Positions 35,237 through 43,850 of a stretch of 64,000 nucleotides of DNA are shown piece by piece. Positions within the stretch are counted from its first letter, which is position 1. The number at the start of each line of letters is the position of its first letter. Made by a program: the position numbers and the translations under genes. Under the pieces are notes generated by a model. It worked only from the letters and a program-made list of their open reading frames with translations. It ran no database searches and had not been told where the DNA came from. Origin of the DNA: Sandaracinaceae bacterium (GTDB lineage Bacteria > Myxococcota_A > Polyangia > Polyangiales > Houyiibacteriaceae); contig JADJJE010000013.1 of the NCBI GenBank assembly GCA_016706685.1, positions 238,918 through 302,917 on the forward strand. Reading direction: 5' to 3'.

Positions 35237-35962
35237 ATGACCATTTCATTACAGACGACCATCGGCGAGCTCGCGTCCGCCATCCCCCACGCGGCGCGCG
35301 TCTTCGAGGCGCACCGCATCGACTACTGCTGCGGAGGGCGCCGAAACCTCGGCGACGCATGCGCGAAGGTGGGCGTGAACCCCACCACGGTCATCGCCGA
35401 GCTCGAAGCGCCTGCGCGCGACGTGGGCGAGCAGATCGACTGGCGCGAGGCGCCTCTCGCTACCCTCGCGCAGCACATCCTGGACGTGCACCACACGTTC
35501 ATGTGGCAGGAGCTGCCGCGCATCGAACAGCTCATGAAGAAGGTGGCGCGGGTGCACGGGGAAGCGCACCCCGAGCTGCTCGAGATGTCTCCCGTGGTCC
35601 TCGGCATGGTGGACGAGCTCAACATGCACCTCCTCAAAGAGGAGCGCGTGCTCTTCCCGTACATCCAGGCGCTGGCTGTGGCGACCGGGCCCGTCTCCGG
35701 TCCCTTCGGCACCGTCCTGCACCCCATCAGCATGATGAACGCGGAGCACGAGGACGCGGGCGAGGCGCTCGAGACCATTCATCGGCTCAGCAACCAGCTC
35801 CGCGCGCCGGAAGACGCGTGCGGGAGCTACCGCGCGCTGTACGCCGCGCTCGCCGCCGTGGAGCTGGACCTGCACCAGCACATCCACCTCGAGTCCAACG
35901 TGCTCTTCCCGCGCGCGCTCGAGCTCGAGCAGATCCTGAACTCCTCTTCGGCTCGAGGTTGA
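35237..35962 (+). CDS. ric: Iron-sulfur cluster repair di-iron protein RIC
   Basis: A 241-residue RIC (ScdA/YtfE/DnrN) protein that repairs iron-sulfur clusters damaged by NO or oxidants. The N-terminal ScdA_N domain has the conserved RIDYCCGGRRNL (about 27-38). The hemerythrin domain carries HILDVHHTFMWQELPRIE, HLLKEERVLFPYI, HPISMMNAEHED, and HQHIHLESNVLFP, supplying the di-iron ligands. ATG 35237 has GGAGG eight bases upstream and follows an Fnr-like box. It leads the nor operon, 7 bp ahead of norC. It is the functional partner of the Cys-less paralogue encoded divergently. Confidence 0.92.
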   Translation: MTISLQTTIGELASAIPHAARVFEAHRIDYCCGGRRNLGDACAKVGVNPTTVIAELEAPARDVGEQIDWREAPLATLAQHILDVHHTFMWQELPRIEQLMKKVARVHGEAHPELLEMSPVVLGMVDELNMHLLKEERVLFPYIQALAVATGPVSGPFGTVLHPISMMNAEHEDAGEALETIHRLSNQLRAPEDACGSYRALYAALAAVELDLHQHIHLESNVLFPRALELEQILNSSSARG

Positions 35963-35969
35963 CGCCGCC

Positions 35970-36674
35970 ATGCTCTCGAAATCCGCAGCACGCATGTTCT
36001 TCCTCGTCGGGACGGGGCTGTGCAGCCTCTCGTTCGTCCTCCTGACGGTGGACACCTTCCGGCAGATCCCGGGCCAGACCAACGAACACCTCCTCACCCC
36101 CGAGGCCATCCGCGGCAAGCACCTCTTCGACAGCTCCAATTGCATGGGCTGTCACACCATCCTCGGCGAGGGCGCCTACTACGCCCCCGAGCTCACGCGC
36201 GTGCACTCGCGCCGCGGCCCGGAGTTCATCTCCGCCATGCTGCGCGACCCGGAGGCCATGTACCCGGGGCGGCGTCGCATGCAGCAGTACGACTTCACGG
36301 ACCAGCAGATCAGTGACTTGGTCGCGTTCTTCGAGTGGGTGGACGGCATGGACCTCAACGGGTTCCCCGCTGACCCCCCTCTGGCCGCTCACATGGGGTC
36401 CTCTGTGCAGGCGCCCGTAGCAGACGGACGGCCTCCCATCTTCGACCAGATGTGCACGGCCTGCCACGCCGTCGGTGGCCGCGGCGGCACGGTCGGGCCT
36501 GCGCTCGACGGCGTCGGCAGCCGCTTCGACCAAGACTATCTGAGCCGCTGGCTGAATGACCCGCAGTCGGTGCGGCCCGGCACGGCCATGCCCGAGTTGC
36601 CGCTCACGGACGAGCAGGTCGCCGCGCTCACCACCTATCTCGCCACCCTCCACGACGGAACGAGCGCCCCATGA
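35970..36674 (+). CDS. norC: Nitric oxide reductase subunit C with a second heme domain
   Basis: A 234-residue membrane-anchored cytochrome c. One N-terminal helix is followed by the NorC heme domain (CMGCH at 58-62, with NorC phrases EAIRGKHLFDSSNC and GEGAYYAPELTRV). It passes electrons to NorB. Standard NorC ends at about 150 residues with one heme; this protein goes on with an extra monoheme cytochrome c domain (CTACH at 162-166, PGTAMPELPLTDEQVAALTTYL). The extra domain could be a built-in electron donor. The stop overlaps norB by 4 bp. Confidence 0.93.
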   Translation: MLSKSAARMFFLVGTGLCSLSFVLLTVDTFRQIPGQTNEHLLTPEAIRGKHLFDSSNCMGCHTILGEGAYYAPELTRVHSRRGPEFISAMLRDPEAMYPGRRRMQQYDFTDQQISDLVAFFEWVDGMDLNGFPADPPLAAHMGSSVQAPVADGRPPIFDQMCTACHAVGGRGGTVGPALDGVGSRFDQDYLSRWLNDPQSVRPGTAMPELPLTDEQVAALTTYLATLHDGTSAP

Positions 36675-38080
36675 AATACGAGTCACAGCGCATCGCGTAC
36701 TGGTTCTTCGCGACCTGCATGCTCCTCTTCGGCCTGCAGATCGTCTACGGCTTCATCATGGCCTTCGCGCACGCGGGCATGGACGGCCTGCACGACATCA
36801 TCCCCTTCCACACCGCGCGCGCCACGCACACCAACCTGCTGGTCATGTGGAACCTGTGCGGCTTCATGGGGGCGGCCTACTACATCGTCCCCGAGGAGGC
36901 CGAGCGTGAGCTCTACTGGCCCAAGCTCGCGGTGGTGCAGCTGGTGGCGTTCGTCGCCGTCGGGGTGACGGCCATCATCGGCTTCCACTTCTCCTGGTGG
37001 GAGGGGCGCAAGTTCCTCGAGATCCCGCGGCCACTCGACTACCTGGTGGTGGTCGACGTGCTGCTCTTCATCGCGAACATCGGGATGACCATCCTCAAGG
37101 GCAAGCGCATCACCACCACGGCGTCGGTGCTCTTCTTCGGCCTCTTGATGGCCGCGCTGCTCTACCTGCCGGGCATGATCCCCACCGACAACCAGACGGA
37201 AGACTCGTACTGGCGCTGGTGGGTGGTGCACCTCTGGGTGGAGGGCGTCTGGGAGCTCATCATGGGCGGCATCCTGGCCTTCCTGCTGATCAAGCTCACG
37301 GGCATCGACCGCGAGGTCATCGAGAAGTGGCTCTACGTCATCGTTGGGCTCACGTTCCTCTCGGGCATCCTCGGGACGGGTCACCACTACTACTTCATCG
37401 GCACGCCGCGCTACTGGCTGTGGATCGGCGGCGTCTTCAGCGCCCTCGAGCCGCTCGCCTTCCTGGGCATGGCCATGTACGGCATCACCATGGCCAAGAA
37501 GGGCGGCCGCAAGCACGCCAACCGCATCGCGCTCGCGTGGACGGTGGGCTGCTGCGTCATGTCGTTCGTGGGCGCTGGCTTCCTCGGGTTTGCTCACACG
37601 CTGCCGCAGGTGAACATGTACACGCACGGCACGCTGGTGACCGCGATGCACGGGCACATGGCCTTCTGGGGCGCGTACGCGATGCTGATCCTGGCCATCA
37701 TCACCTACGCCATGCCGCTGCTGTCCGGGCGCAAGCTCTACGACACCCCGAGCGCCACCGTGGCGTTCTGGGCCTCCAACATCGGCATGATCGCCATGAC
37801 GCTGGCCTTCGGCGTGGCGGGCGTCACGCAGGTCGTCCTCGAGCGTCGCATGGGCATGGAGTTCCTGGCCGTGCAGGAAGAGGTGGAGGTGCACTTCTGG
37901 GGCCTGATCCTCGCCGCCTCGTTGTTCACCGTGGGGGTCACCGCCTTCATCTACAACTTCATCCGCCACGGTCTCCCGAAGGGTGAGGTGCAGGGCGGCG
38001 CGCCTGCTCTCGACGCCGACGATGACGAGGGCGCTGGCGCCGCAGCATCGGGAAGCGCGCTGGACGCCGCCGAGGCGTGA
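36671..38080 (+). CDS. norB: Nitric oxide reductase catalytic subunit B
   Basis: A 469-residue integral membrane heme-copper-oxidase relative (12 helices) that reduces 2 NO to N2O at a heme b3-FeB centre. The FeB ligands H187, H238 and H239 and the essential Glu191 are present, with the 51-residue spacing seen in the Pseudomonas enzyme. So are H327 and H329 for hemes b3 and b (MHGHM). It is therefore a short cNOR-type NorB that works with NorC, not the quinol-dependent qNOR. The C-terminal tail is acidic and Ala-rich. It overlaps norC by 4 bp and norQ by one base. Confidence 0.97.
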   Translation: MKYESQRIAYWFFATCMLLFGLQIVYGFIMAFAHAGMDGLHDIIPFHTARATHTNLLVMWNLCGFMGAAYYIVPEEAERELYWPKLAVVQLVAFVAVGVTAIIGFHFSWWEGRKFLEIPRPLDYLVVVDVLLFIANIGMTILKGKRITTTASVLFFGLLMAALLYLPGMIPTDNQTEDSYWRWWVVHLWVEGVWELIMGGILAFLLIKLTGIDREVIEKWLYVIVGLTFLSGILGTGHHYYFIGTPRYWLWIGGVFSALEPLAFLGMAMYGITMAKKGGRKHANRIALAWTVGCCVMSFVGAGFLGFAHTLPQVNMYTHGTLVTAMHGHMAFWGAYAMLILAIITYAMPLLSGRKLYDTPSATVAFWASNIGMIAMTLAFGVAGVTQVVLERRMGMEFLAVQEEVEVHFWGLILAASLFTVGVTAFIYNFIRHGLPKGEVQGGAPALDADDDEGAGAAASGSALDAAEA

Positions 38081-38847
38081 TGCCGTACTACCGAGCCACC
38101 GGTCGCGAGGAGGAGGTCTTCCTCGCGGCCCACGCCGAGCGGCTCCCCGTGCTGCTCAAGGGGCCCACGGGGTGTGGCAAGTCACGCTTCGTGGAGGCCA
38201 TGGCGCACCGCCTCGAGCGTGAGCTGGTCACGGTGGCGTGCAACGACGAGACCAGCGCGGCGGACCTCCTCGGACGCTGGCTGGTGCGCGGCGGCGACAC
38301 GGTCTGGCAAGACGGCCCCGTCACCCGCGCGGTCCGCGAGGGGGCCATCCTCTACTTGGACGAAGTGGCGGAGGCGCGCGAGGACGTCATCGTGGTGCTC
38401 CACCCGCTCACGGATCACCGCCGCGAGCTGTTCGTGGACCGGCACGCCGAGCAGCTCGTCGCGCCGCCGGAGTTCCAGCTCGTGGCGAGCTTCAACCCGG
38501 GCTACCGGCGTGGCCCGAAGGAGCTGAAGCCGTCCACGCGGCAGCGCTTCGTGGGCATCGACTTCACCTACCCAGAGCCGGCGGTGGAGGCCGAGATCGT
38601 GGCCCGCGAGGTGGGCATCGAGGCCGCCGTGGCGAAGCGCCTGGTGGGGCTTGCGCGCAAGGTCCGCTCGCTCTCCGAGCTGGGCCTCGCGGAGACGGTC
38701 TCCACGCGGCTCCTGGTGAACGCGGCGCGCCTCATCCGCGCTGGCGTGGATCCGCGCGTCGCGTGCGTGCACACCGTGGTGGCACCCCTGACAGACGACC
38801 CGGAGGTCGCAGGCGCGCTCCGGGACATCGTCCACTTGGTGTTCTGA
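38080..38847 (+). CDS. norQ: NorQ MoxR-type AAA ATPase
   Basis: A 255-residue AAA+ ATPase of the NorQ/CbbQ family. Walker A is GPTGCGKS near residue 28. Walker B is ILYLDEVAEA. The sensor and arginine-finger region includes FQLVASFNPGYRRGPKELKPSTRQRF, which is typical for CbbQ/NorQ. With NorD it inserts the non-heme FeB iron into NorB. The start ATG overlaps the norB stop (TGATG); a GTG three bases upstream is possible. It is followed 7 bp later by norD. Confidence 0.93.
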   Translation: MPYYRATGREEEVFLAAHAERLPVLLKGPTGCGKSRFVEAMAHRLERELVTVACNDETSAADLLGRWLVRGGDTVWQDGPVTRAVREGAILYLDEVAEAREDVIVVLHPLTDHRRELFVDRHAEQLVAPPEFQLVASFNPGYRRGPKELKPSTRQRFVGIDFTYPEPAVEAEIVAREVGIEAAVAKRLVGLARKVRSLSELGLAETVSTRLLVNAARLIRAGVDPRVACVHTVVAPLTDDPEVAGALRDIVHLVF

Positions 38848-38854
38848 GAGGCGC

Positions 38855-40753
38855 ATGGCCTGGGACGAGGCGCTCTTCGGCTGGCTCTACGACGCGGTGC
38901 GAAAGCGCCGTGGCGCCTTGCCGTCGAAGGAGGAGCTGCTGCGCGAGGCGCGCCTCGAGCCCTTGGTGCCGCGCCTGCGGCTCTTGGCGAGCGCGCTGGG
39001 TGAACGCTCGCTCGAGGTGCGCGAGGCCGAGGGCGACGGGTCCTTCCGCGACGACGTCATCTTTCTGCCGTCGAGGATGGACTGGGCATCGGACCCCGAG
39101 CGCAACGAGCTGGCCTACGTGGTCCGCGTGGCCTTCGTGACCACCGCGATGCGCTGCGCGCCCGTGTCGCTGCCCGAGGACGCGGACTCCGACGAGCGTG
39201 CGATCGCCGCCGTGGCCGTGGCCGACGTGGTGCTGCGTGTGCTGCAGGAAGAGCTCCCTGTCGCGGCCGAGGGCTGCGTGGCGCTGGGCGCCGAGGCGCT
39301 CGCTGGGCGCGTCGGGGTGCTGGACTCGCGCCAGGGTGCGCTCGACACGTGGGCAGCGGCGCGCCTCGGGCTGCCGCTGACAGAAGACGCGCGAACCTTC
39401 GCAGCGCACGCCGACGCGCTGCTGTGGCCCGAGCAGCTGGCCCTGTTCAAGGCCCTCCCCGGGCCGCTGCGCAGCTTCCCGCTGTTCGGTGGGCTGGGCT
39501 CGCAGAGCAGCAGCCTGCGTGCGGGCGCGCGCGGCCCCGCCAGCCAGGACGCGCTCCCGAGCGGCACCGAGGTGAAGGGCAGGGCGGTGGAGCACATCAC
39601 GCGGGTGGAGCTGCCCGACGTGCCGGACGAGGTGAACCCCCTGGTGCACTCCTTCGAGAAGGTGCACACGGCCGAGACCTACACGGGTGGGATGAAGCAG
39701 CTCGATGGAGACGACCAGCTGGCCGATCACGCCCAGGCGCTCGAGGAGCTGGACCTGCGCGAGGTGGTCCGGAGCGCCGAGCGGGCGCGCTCGCTGCTGC
39801 GCGTGGACGTGATGCTGGAGGGTGGCGCGGGAGACGTGGCGGACGGCGCGGCTTCGCGCGGGATCCCGTATCCCGAGTGGGACGAGCGTCGGCGCAGCTA
39901 CCGCGAGGGGTGGTGTCATGTGCAGGCGGGGCGCGTGCGCCGGCGCGTGGCCGCCGCGGCCGCCGAGCAGCAAATGGCCGCGCGCCTGCTCCCGCTCCGC
40001 AGGGAGGTGGAGGCCGTGCGCGCCGAGCTCGAGCAGCTCGAGGTGTCACGCCGGTGGCGCTCGCGGCAGCTCGACGGAAGCGAGATCGACGAGGACGCCA
40101 TGGTGGACCGGCACGCCTGCCTCGCGGCCCGCACCACGCCGCCGGACCGTCTCAACCGGCAGCGCCGGCGCAGCGCACCCACGCTGGCGGCGCTCTTGCT
40201 GGTGGACAGCAGCCTCTCCACCGACGGCTGGGTGGACGACACGCGCGTGCTCGAGCTCGAGATCGACGCGGCGCTGGTGCTGGGGGAGGCACTCGCCTCG
40301 TTCGACATCGAGCTGGGCGTCGCGGCGTTCCACAGCCACACCCGAACGGACTGTCGCTTCGACGTGGTGAAGGGCTTTCAGGAGCCGTGGCGGGCTGCGC
40401 GCCATCGCCTCGCGAGCGTCGAGCCCGAGGGCTACACGCGCATCGGGCCCGCCGTCCGGCACGCTACGGAGCTGCTCTCCCGCACCAAGGCGCAGCGGCG
40501 CCTGTTGCTGCTCCTCACGGACGGAAAGCCTAATGACTACGACCGCTACGAGGGCCGGCATGGCGTAGCGGACGTGCGGCAGGCCATCCGCGAGGCGGAC
40601 GCCAAGCGTGTCCACGTGCACGCCTTCGCCATCGACCACGAGGCGCGCTTCCACCTTCCGCAGATGCTGGGGGGTGGCCGCTACAGCTTCTTGAAGCACC
40701 CCCGCGGTCTATCGGCGACGCTGGGCGAAGTCTTGGTGGCCGCGCAGCGCTGA
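38855..40753 (+). CDS. norD: NorD von Willebrand factor A protein
   Basis: A 632-residue cytoplasmic maturation protein that partners NorQ in metallation of NorB. The N-terminal 400 residues are helical and acidic. The C-terminal VWA domain (about 440-632) has the metal-ion-dependent adhesion site DSSLST, with supporting Thr/Asp in YTRIGPAVRHATELL and LLLLTDGKPNDYDRYEG, the last being diagnostic of NorD. The gene ends immediately before the Fnr-like box of nirK, so the nor and nir units are adjacent but have separate promoters. Confidence 0.92.
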   Translation: MAWDEALFGWLYDAVRKRRGALPSKEELLREARLEPLVPRLRLLASALGERSLEVREAEGDGSFRDDVIFLPSRMDWASDPERNELAYVVRVAFVTTAMRCAPVSLPEDADSDERAIAAVAVADVVLRVLQEELPVAAEGCVALGAEALAGRVGVLDSRQGALDTWAAARLGLPLTEDARTFAAHADALLWPEQLALFKALPGPLRSFPLFGGLGSQSSSLRAGARGPASQDALPSGTEVKGRAVEHITRVELPDVPDEVNPLVHSFEKVHTAETYTGGMKQLDGDDQLADHAQALEELDLREVVRSAERARSLLRVDVMLEGGAGDVADGAASRGIPYPEWDERRRSYREGWCHVQAGRVRRRVAAAAAEQQMAARLLPLRREVEAVRAELEQLEVSRRWRSRQLDGSEIDEDAMVDRHACLAARTTPPDRLNRQRRRSAPTLAALLLVDSSLSTDGWVDDTRVLELEIDAALVLGEALASFDIELGVAAFHSHTRTDCRFDVVKGFQEPWRAARHRLASVEPEGYTRIGPAVRHATELLSRTKAQRRLLLLLTDGKPNDYDRYEGRHGVADVRQAIREADAKRVHVHAFAIDHEARFHLPQMLGGGRYSFLKHPRGLSATLGEVLVAAQR

Positions 40754-40754
40754 C

Positions 40755-40768
40755 CTGACGCAGATCAT
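40755..40768 (+). promoter_or_regulatory. Fnr/Dnr-like box of the nirK operon
   Basis: CTGAC-GCAG-ATCAT starts just after the norD stop and ends 46 bases before the nirK ATG. Its arms and spacing are identical to the site before ric-nor. A TACGTT at 40791-40796 is placed like a -10 element for a -41.5 activator site, and AGGAGA at 40803-40808 is the ribosome site. Confidence 0.74.
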
Positions 40769-40814
40769 ACTGCGGCCGCCCGCCGAGGCCTACGTTCGCA
40801 GCAGGAGAAAGCCG

Positions 40815-42335
40815 ATGCGAACCACGACCTACACGAGACTGGGTGTCATCCTCGCGCTGTGTGCAGGTGTCCTTGCGTGCTCGGAGGCAGCCCCTGCCGA
40901 CGAAGCCACGGAGACACCCACGCCTGCCGTCGACCCGGAGGCCCTCCCGGCCCCGGTGGAGCGGGTGGACCCCGCGTCGCTGACCGAGATCGTGGCCCAG
41001 CTCGGTGTGCCCCCCATGGCGGCGCCTCCCACCGGCCGCACCAGCCCGGCTCGCGTCTCGGTGACGCTCGAAGTGCGCGAGGAGACGCGCGAGATCGCCG
41101 ACGGCGCCACGTTCAACTTCTGGACCTTCGGCGGCACCGTGCCGGGCCCCATGATCCGCGTTCGTCGCGGTGACTACGTGGAGATGCACCTGGCGAACCA
41201 CCCGGACAACACGATGCCGCACAACATCGACCTGCACGCGGTCACGGGCCCCGGCGGCGGTGCCACCAGCTCGTTCACGGCGCCCGGCCACCAGACGCAG
41301 TTCTCGTTCCAGGCCTTGAACGCAGGCGTCTACGTCTACCACTGCGCCACGGCGCCGGTGGGCATGCACGTGGCCAACGGCATGTACGGTCTGATCGTGG
41401 TGGAGCCCGAAGAGGGCTTCCCCGAGGTGGACCACGAGTACTACGTGATGCAGGGCGACTTCTACACCACGGGCAACTACCGCGCGGCGGGCCTGCAGCC
41501 GTTCGATATGCAGCGCGCCATCGACGAGAACCCCTCGTACGTCATCTTCAACGGCCGCGACGGTGCGCTGGTGGGCGAGGGCGCTCTGACCGCCAACGTG
41601 GGCGAGAACGTCCGCATCTTCTTCGGCAACGGCGGCCCCAACCTGATCAGCTCGTTCCACGTCATCGGCGAGATCTTCGACCGCGTGTGGCTCGAGGGCG
41701 GCACGCGCACCTCGCGCGACGTGCAGACCACGCTGGTGCCGGCAGGCGGCGCGTCGGTGGTGGACTTCGGCGTGCAGGTGCCGGGCACGTACATCCTGGT
41801 GGACCACTCGCTGCTGCGCGCTTTCAACAAGGGCGCGCTCGGCATGCTGCGCGTGACCGGCGACGACCAACCCACGGTCTACTCTGGCCAAGAGGTGGAC
41901 GAGGTGTACCTCGGCGACCAGGCGCCCGAGGTGGTGGCCGCGCTGGCCGCCGCGCCCGAGGGACAAGAGCCCCTGGCCGTGCGCATGAGCCGCGGTGAAG
42001 CCACCTACCGTGGCGTCTGCGCGGCCTGCCACCAGCGCACGGGCGAGGGCCTGCAAGGGGTCTTCCCGCCGCTGGCCGCCAGCGACTACCTGCGACGCCC
42101 CGAGTCGGAGCTCGCCACCGTCGTGCTCGCTGGGCTCTCGGGTCCCATCACGGTCAGCGGTCGCCCGTACAACGGCGTCATGCCAGCCTTCGCGAACTTG
42201 ACGGACCACGAGATCGCGGACGTCCTCACGTACGTGCGCGCCAGCATGGGCAACCGCCTGCCGCCCGTCAGCAACGAGGTCGTGGCCACCGCTCGCCGGG
42301 ACATGCCGCGCCCCGTGGAAGGCGCGCATCCATGA
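40815..42335 (+). CDS. nirK: Copper nitrite reductase NirK with C-terminal cytochrome c domain
   Basis: A 506-residue periplasmic lipoprotein (lipobox LAC at C22) that reduces nitrite to NO. Two cupredoxin domains hold the type 1 copper ligands H136, C177, H185 and M190. The type 2 ligands are H141, H176 and H331, with the catalytic Asp139 and His282 also in place. Residues about 395-490 form a fused monoheme cytochrome c (CAACH at 402-406), as in the heme-fused NirK of Ralstonia pickettii. The fused heme could receive electrons directly and feed the type 1 copper. The stop overlaps nirV by 4 bp. Confidence 0.96.
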   Translation: MRTTTYTRLGVILALCAGVLACSEAAPADEATETPTPAVDPEALPAPVERVDPASLTEIVAQLGVPPMAAPPTGRTSPARVSVTLEVREETREIADGATFNFWTFGGTVPGPMIRVRRGDYVEMHLANHPDNTMPHNIDLHAVTGPGGGATSSFTAPGHQTQFSFQALNAGVYVYHCATAPVGMHVANGMYGLIVVEPEEGFPEVDHEYYVMQGDFYTTGNYRAAGLQPFDMQRAIDENPSYVIFNGRDGALVGEGALTANVGENVRIFFGNGGPNLISSFHVIGEIFDRVWLEGGTRTSRDVQTTLVPAGGASVVDFGVQVPGTYILVDHSLLRAFNKGALGMLRVTGDDQPTVYSGQEVDEVYLGDQAPEVVAALAAAPEGQEPLAVRMSRGEATYRGVCAACHQRTGEGLQGVFPPLAASDYLRRPESELATVVLAGLSGPITVSGRPYNGVMPAFANLTDHEIADVLTYVRASMGNRLPPVSNEVVATARRDMPRPVEGAHP

Positions 42336-43111
42336 AGAACGGCCTCGCGTGGACCAGCATCATGCTCGGGCTCGTCGGCAGCGTGGCGCTCGCGAGCGCT
42401 GCGCAGGCCACGGGGACGCCGCTGGTGCCCATCGCCGAGGCCGTGGTCTTCCCATTCTACGGGCGTGGCACGGCGACCGAGGCGGTGCTGGTGCCCGCCT
42501 TCGAGATCGAGCGGACGCCGGTCACCAACGCCCAGTTCCTCTCCTTCGTGAGAAGCGCGCCGCGCTGGCAGCGGGGCACCACGCCGCTGCTCTTCGCGGA
42601 CGAGAGCTACCTTGCGCACTGGGGCGGCACGCTGGACCTCGGGGACGCCGACCCGCGCCAGCCGGTCACGCACGTCTCGTGGTTTGCGGCCCGTGCCTAC
42701 TGTTCCTCGCTCGGGCGAAGGCTGCCCAGCGAGCACGAGTGGGAGCTGGTGGCCCAGGCTGACGAGACGCGCCTCGACGCGAGCCGTGACCCCGCCTTTG
42801 TGGCCCGCATCCTCGCCTGGTACGGCACCCCGCGCGGCACCCTGGCACGCGTGGGCGCGGCACCCGCCAACCGCCACGGCGTGCACGACATGCACGGCCT
42901 CGTGTGGGAGTGGGTGCTCGACTTCAACGCCGCCATGGTGGACTCCGACAACCGCGAGCGAGGCGACGGCGAGAGCTCGCAGTTCTGTGGTGGCGGCAGC
43001 GTCTCGGCGCGCGACGCCGCCGACTATGCCGCGTTCATGCGCTACGCGTTTCGCTCCAGCCTGCGCGCTTCCTACACGGTCCCGAACCTGGGCTTCCGGT
43101 GCGCGCGATGA
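42332..43111 (+). CDS. nirV: NirV-like formylglycine-generating-enzyme-family protein
   Basis: A 259-residue exported protein with a signal peptide (about 1-26) and an FGE-sulfatase (SUMF1) domain: FEIERTPVTNAQFLSFV, HVSWFAARAYCSSLGRRLPSEHEWE, HDMHGLVWEWVLD, and the C-terminal LGFRCAR. NirV proteins of this fold accompany nirK in many denitrifiers, where their role is unclear (perhaps copper loading or protein modification). It overlaps nirK by 4 bp and is followed 11 bp later by the SCO gene. The FGE copper-site cysteines are not obviously conserved, so catalysis as a formylglycine generator is doubtful. Confidence 0.88.
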   Translation: MKNGLAWTSIMLGLVGSVALASAAQATGTPLVPIAEAVVFPFYGRGTATEAVLVPAFEIERTPVTNAQFLSFVRSAPRWQRGTTPLLFADESYLAHWGGTLDLGDADPRQPVTHVSWFAARAYCSSLGRRLPSEHEWELVAQADETRLDASRDPAFVARILAWYGTPRGTLARVGAAPANRHGVHDMHGLVWEWVLDFNAAMVDSDNRERGDGESSQFCGGGSVSARDAADYAAFMRYAFRSSLRASYTVPNLGFRCAR

Positions 43112-43122
43112 AGGAACCTTCC

Positions 43123-43839
43123 ATGATCAAGATGAACCCCGCAATACTGCTCTTGCTCCTCGTCGGCTGCGGCGGCCAGGAGAGCGAGCATGCTGGCCAC
43201 GACGACCACGAGGCGCACCCCGCTGCGCAAGTGGCCAGCGGGGAGGGCGAACCGAGTGAGCACGCGGAGCACGAGGCCCACGAGCATACGGCGCTGGCCG
43301 CCACCGAAGGGATGGACCGTCAAGCGACGCTGCATGACCTCGACGCGGTGTTCACGGACGCCTCGGGCGCGAGCGTGCGCCTCCGGGACCTGAGCGGGGC
43401 GCCCGCGCTGGTCACCATGTTCTACGGGAGCTGCACCACCATCTGCCCGCTCATCCTGACTGACCTCGCGCGCATCGCAGAAGAGGTGGGGGACCCGAGC
43501 CTGCGCGTCGTGGCCGCTACCTTCGACCCCGAGCGCGACACCGCCGAGCGCCTGGGCGCCATCACCCGCGAGCGTGGCCTCGACCCTGCGCGCTTCCGCC
43601 TGGTGCGGGGCGACGAAGAGGGCACGCGTGACCTCGCCATGGCGCTGGGCATCCAGTACCGCCGGCTCCCCAACGGCGAGTTCGCACATAGCGCGCTCAT
43701 CACCCTGATCGACGCGGAAGGTCACGTCGTGACCCGCCACGAAGGGGTGGGGCAGCCGCTGCACACCATCATCGCGCAAGCGCGCGCGCTCACCCCAGCT
43801 CCGGCGCCAGCTGCTGGCGCCAACACCGTCACCCCTTGA
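43123..43839 (+). CDS. SCO1/SenC-type copper chaperone with His-rich linker
   Basis: A 238-residue lipoprotein (lipobox LLVGC, C16) with a His/Glu-rich segment at residues 22-55 (HAGHDDHEAH, HAEHEAHEH) before the thioredoxin-like SCO domain. The copper-binding CxxxC is C104/C108 (YGSCTTICPL), and the third ligand His lies in EFAHSALITL. SCO proteins load copper into cytochrome oxidase CuA; beside nirK this one probably serves NirK. The ATG at 43123 is preferred over one at 43108 because AAGGAACC precedes it, as before the next gene. The His-rich linker may hold extra copper. Confidence 0.9.
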   Translation: MIKMNPAILLLLLVGCGGQESEHAGHDDHEAHPAAQVASGEGEPSEHAEHEAHEHTALAATEGMDRQATLHDLDAVFTDASGASVRLRDLSGAPALVTMFYGSCTTICPLILTDLARIAEEVGDPSLRVVAATFDPERDTAERLGAITRERGLDPARFRLVRGDEEGTRDLAMALGIQYRRLPNGEFAHSALITLIDAEGHVVTRHEGVGQPLHTIIAQARALTPAPAPAAGANTVTP

Positions 43840-43850
43840 AGGAACCCAGC

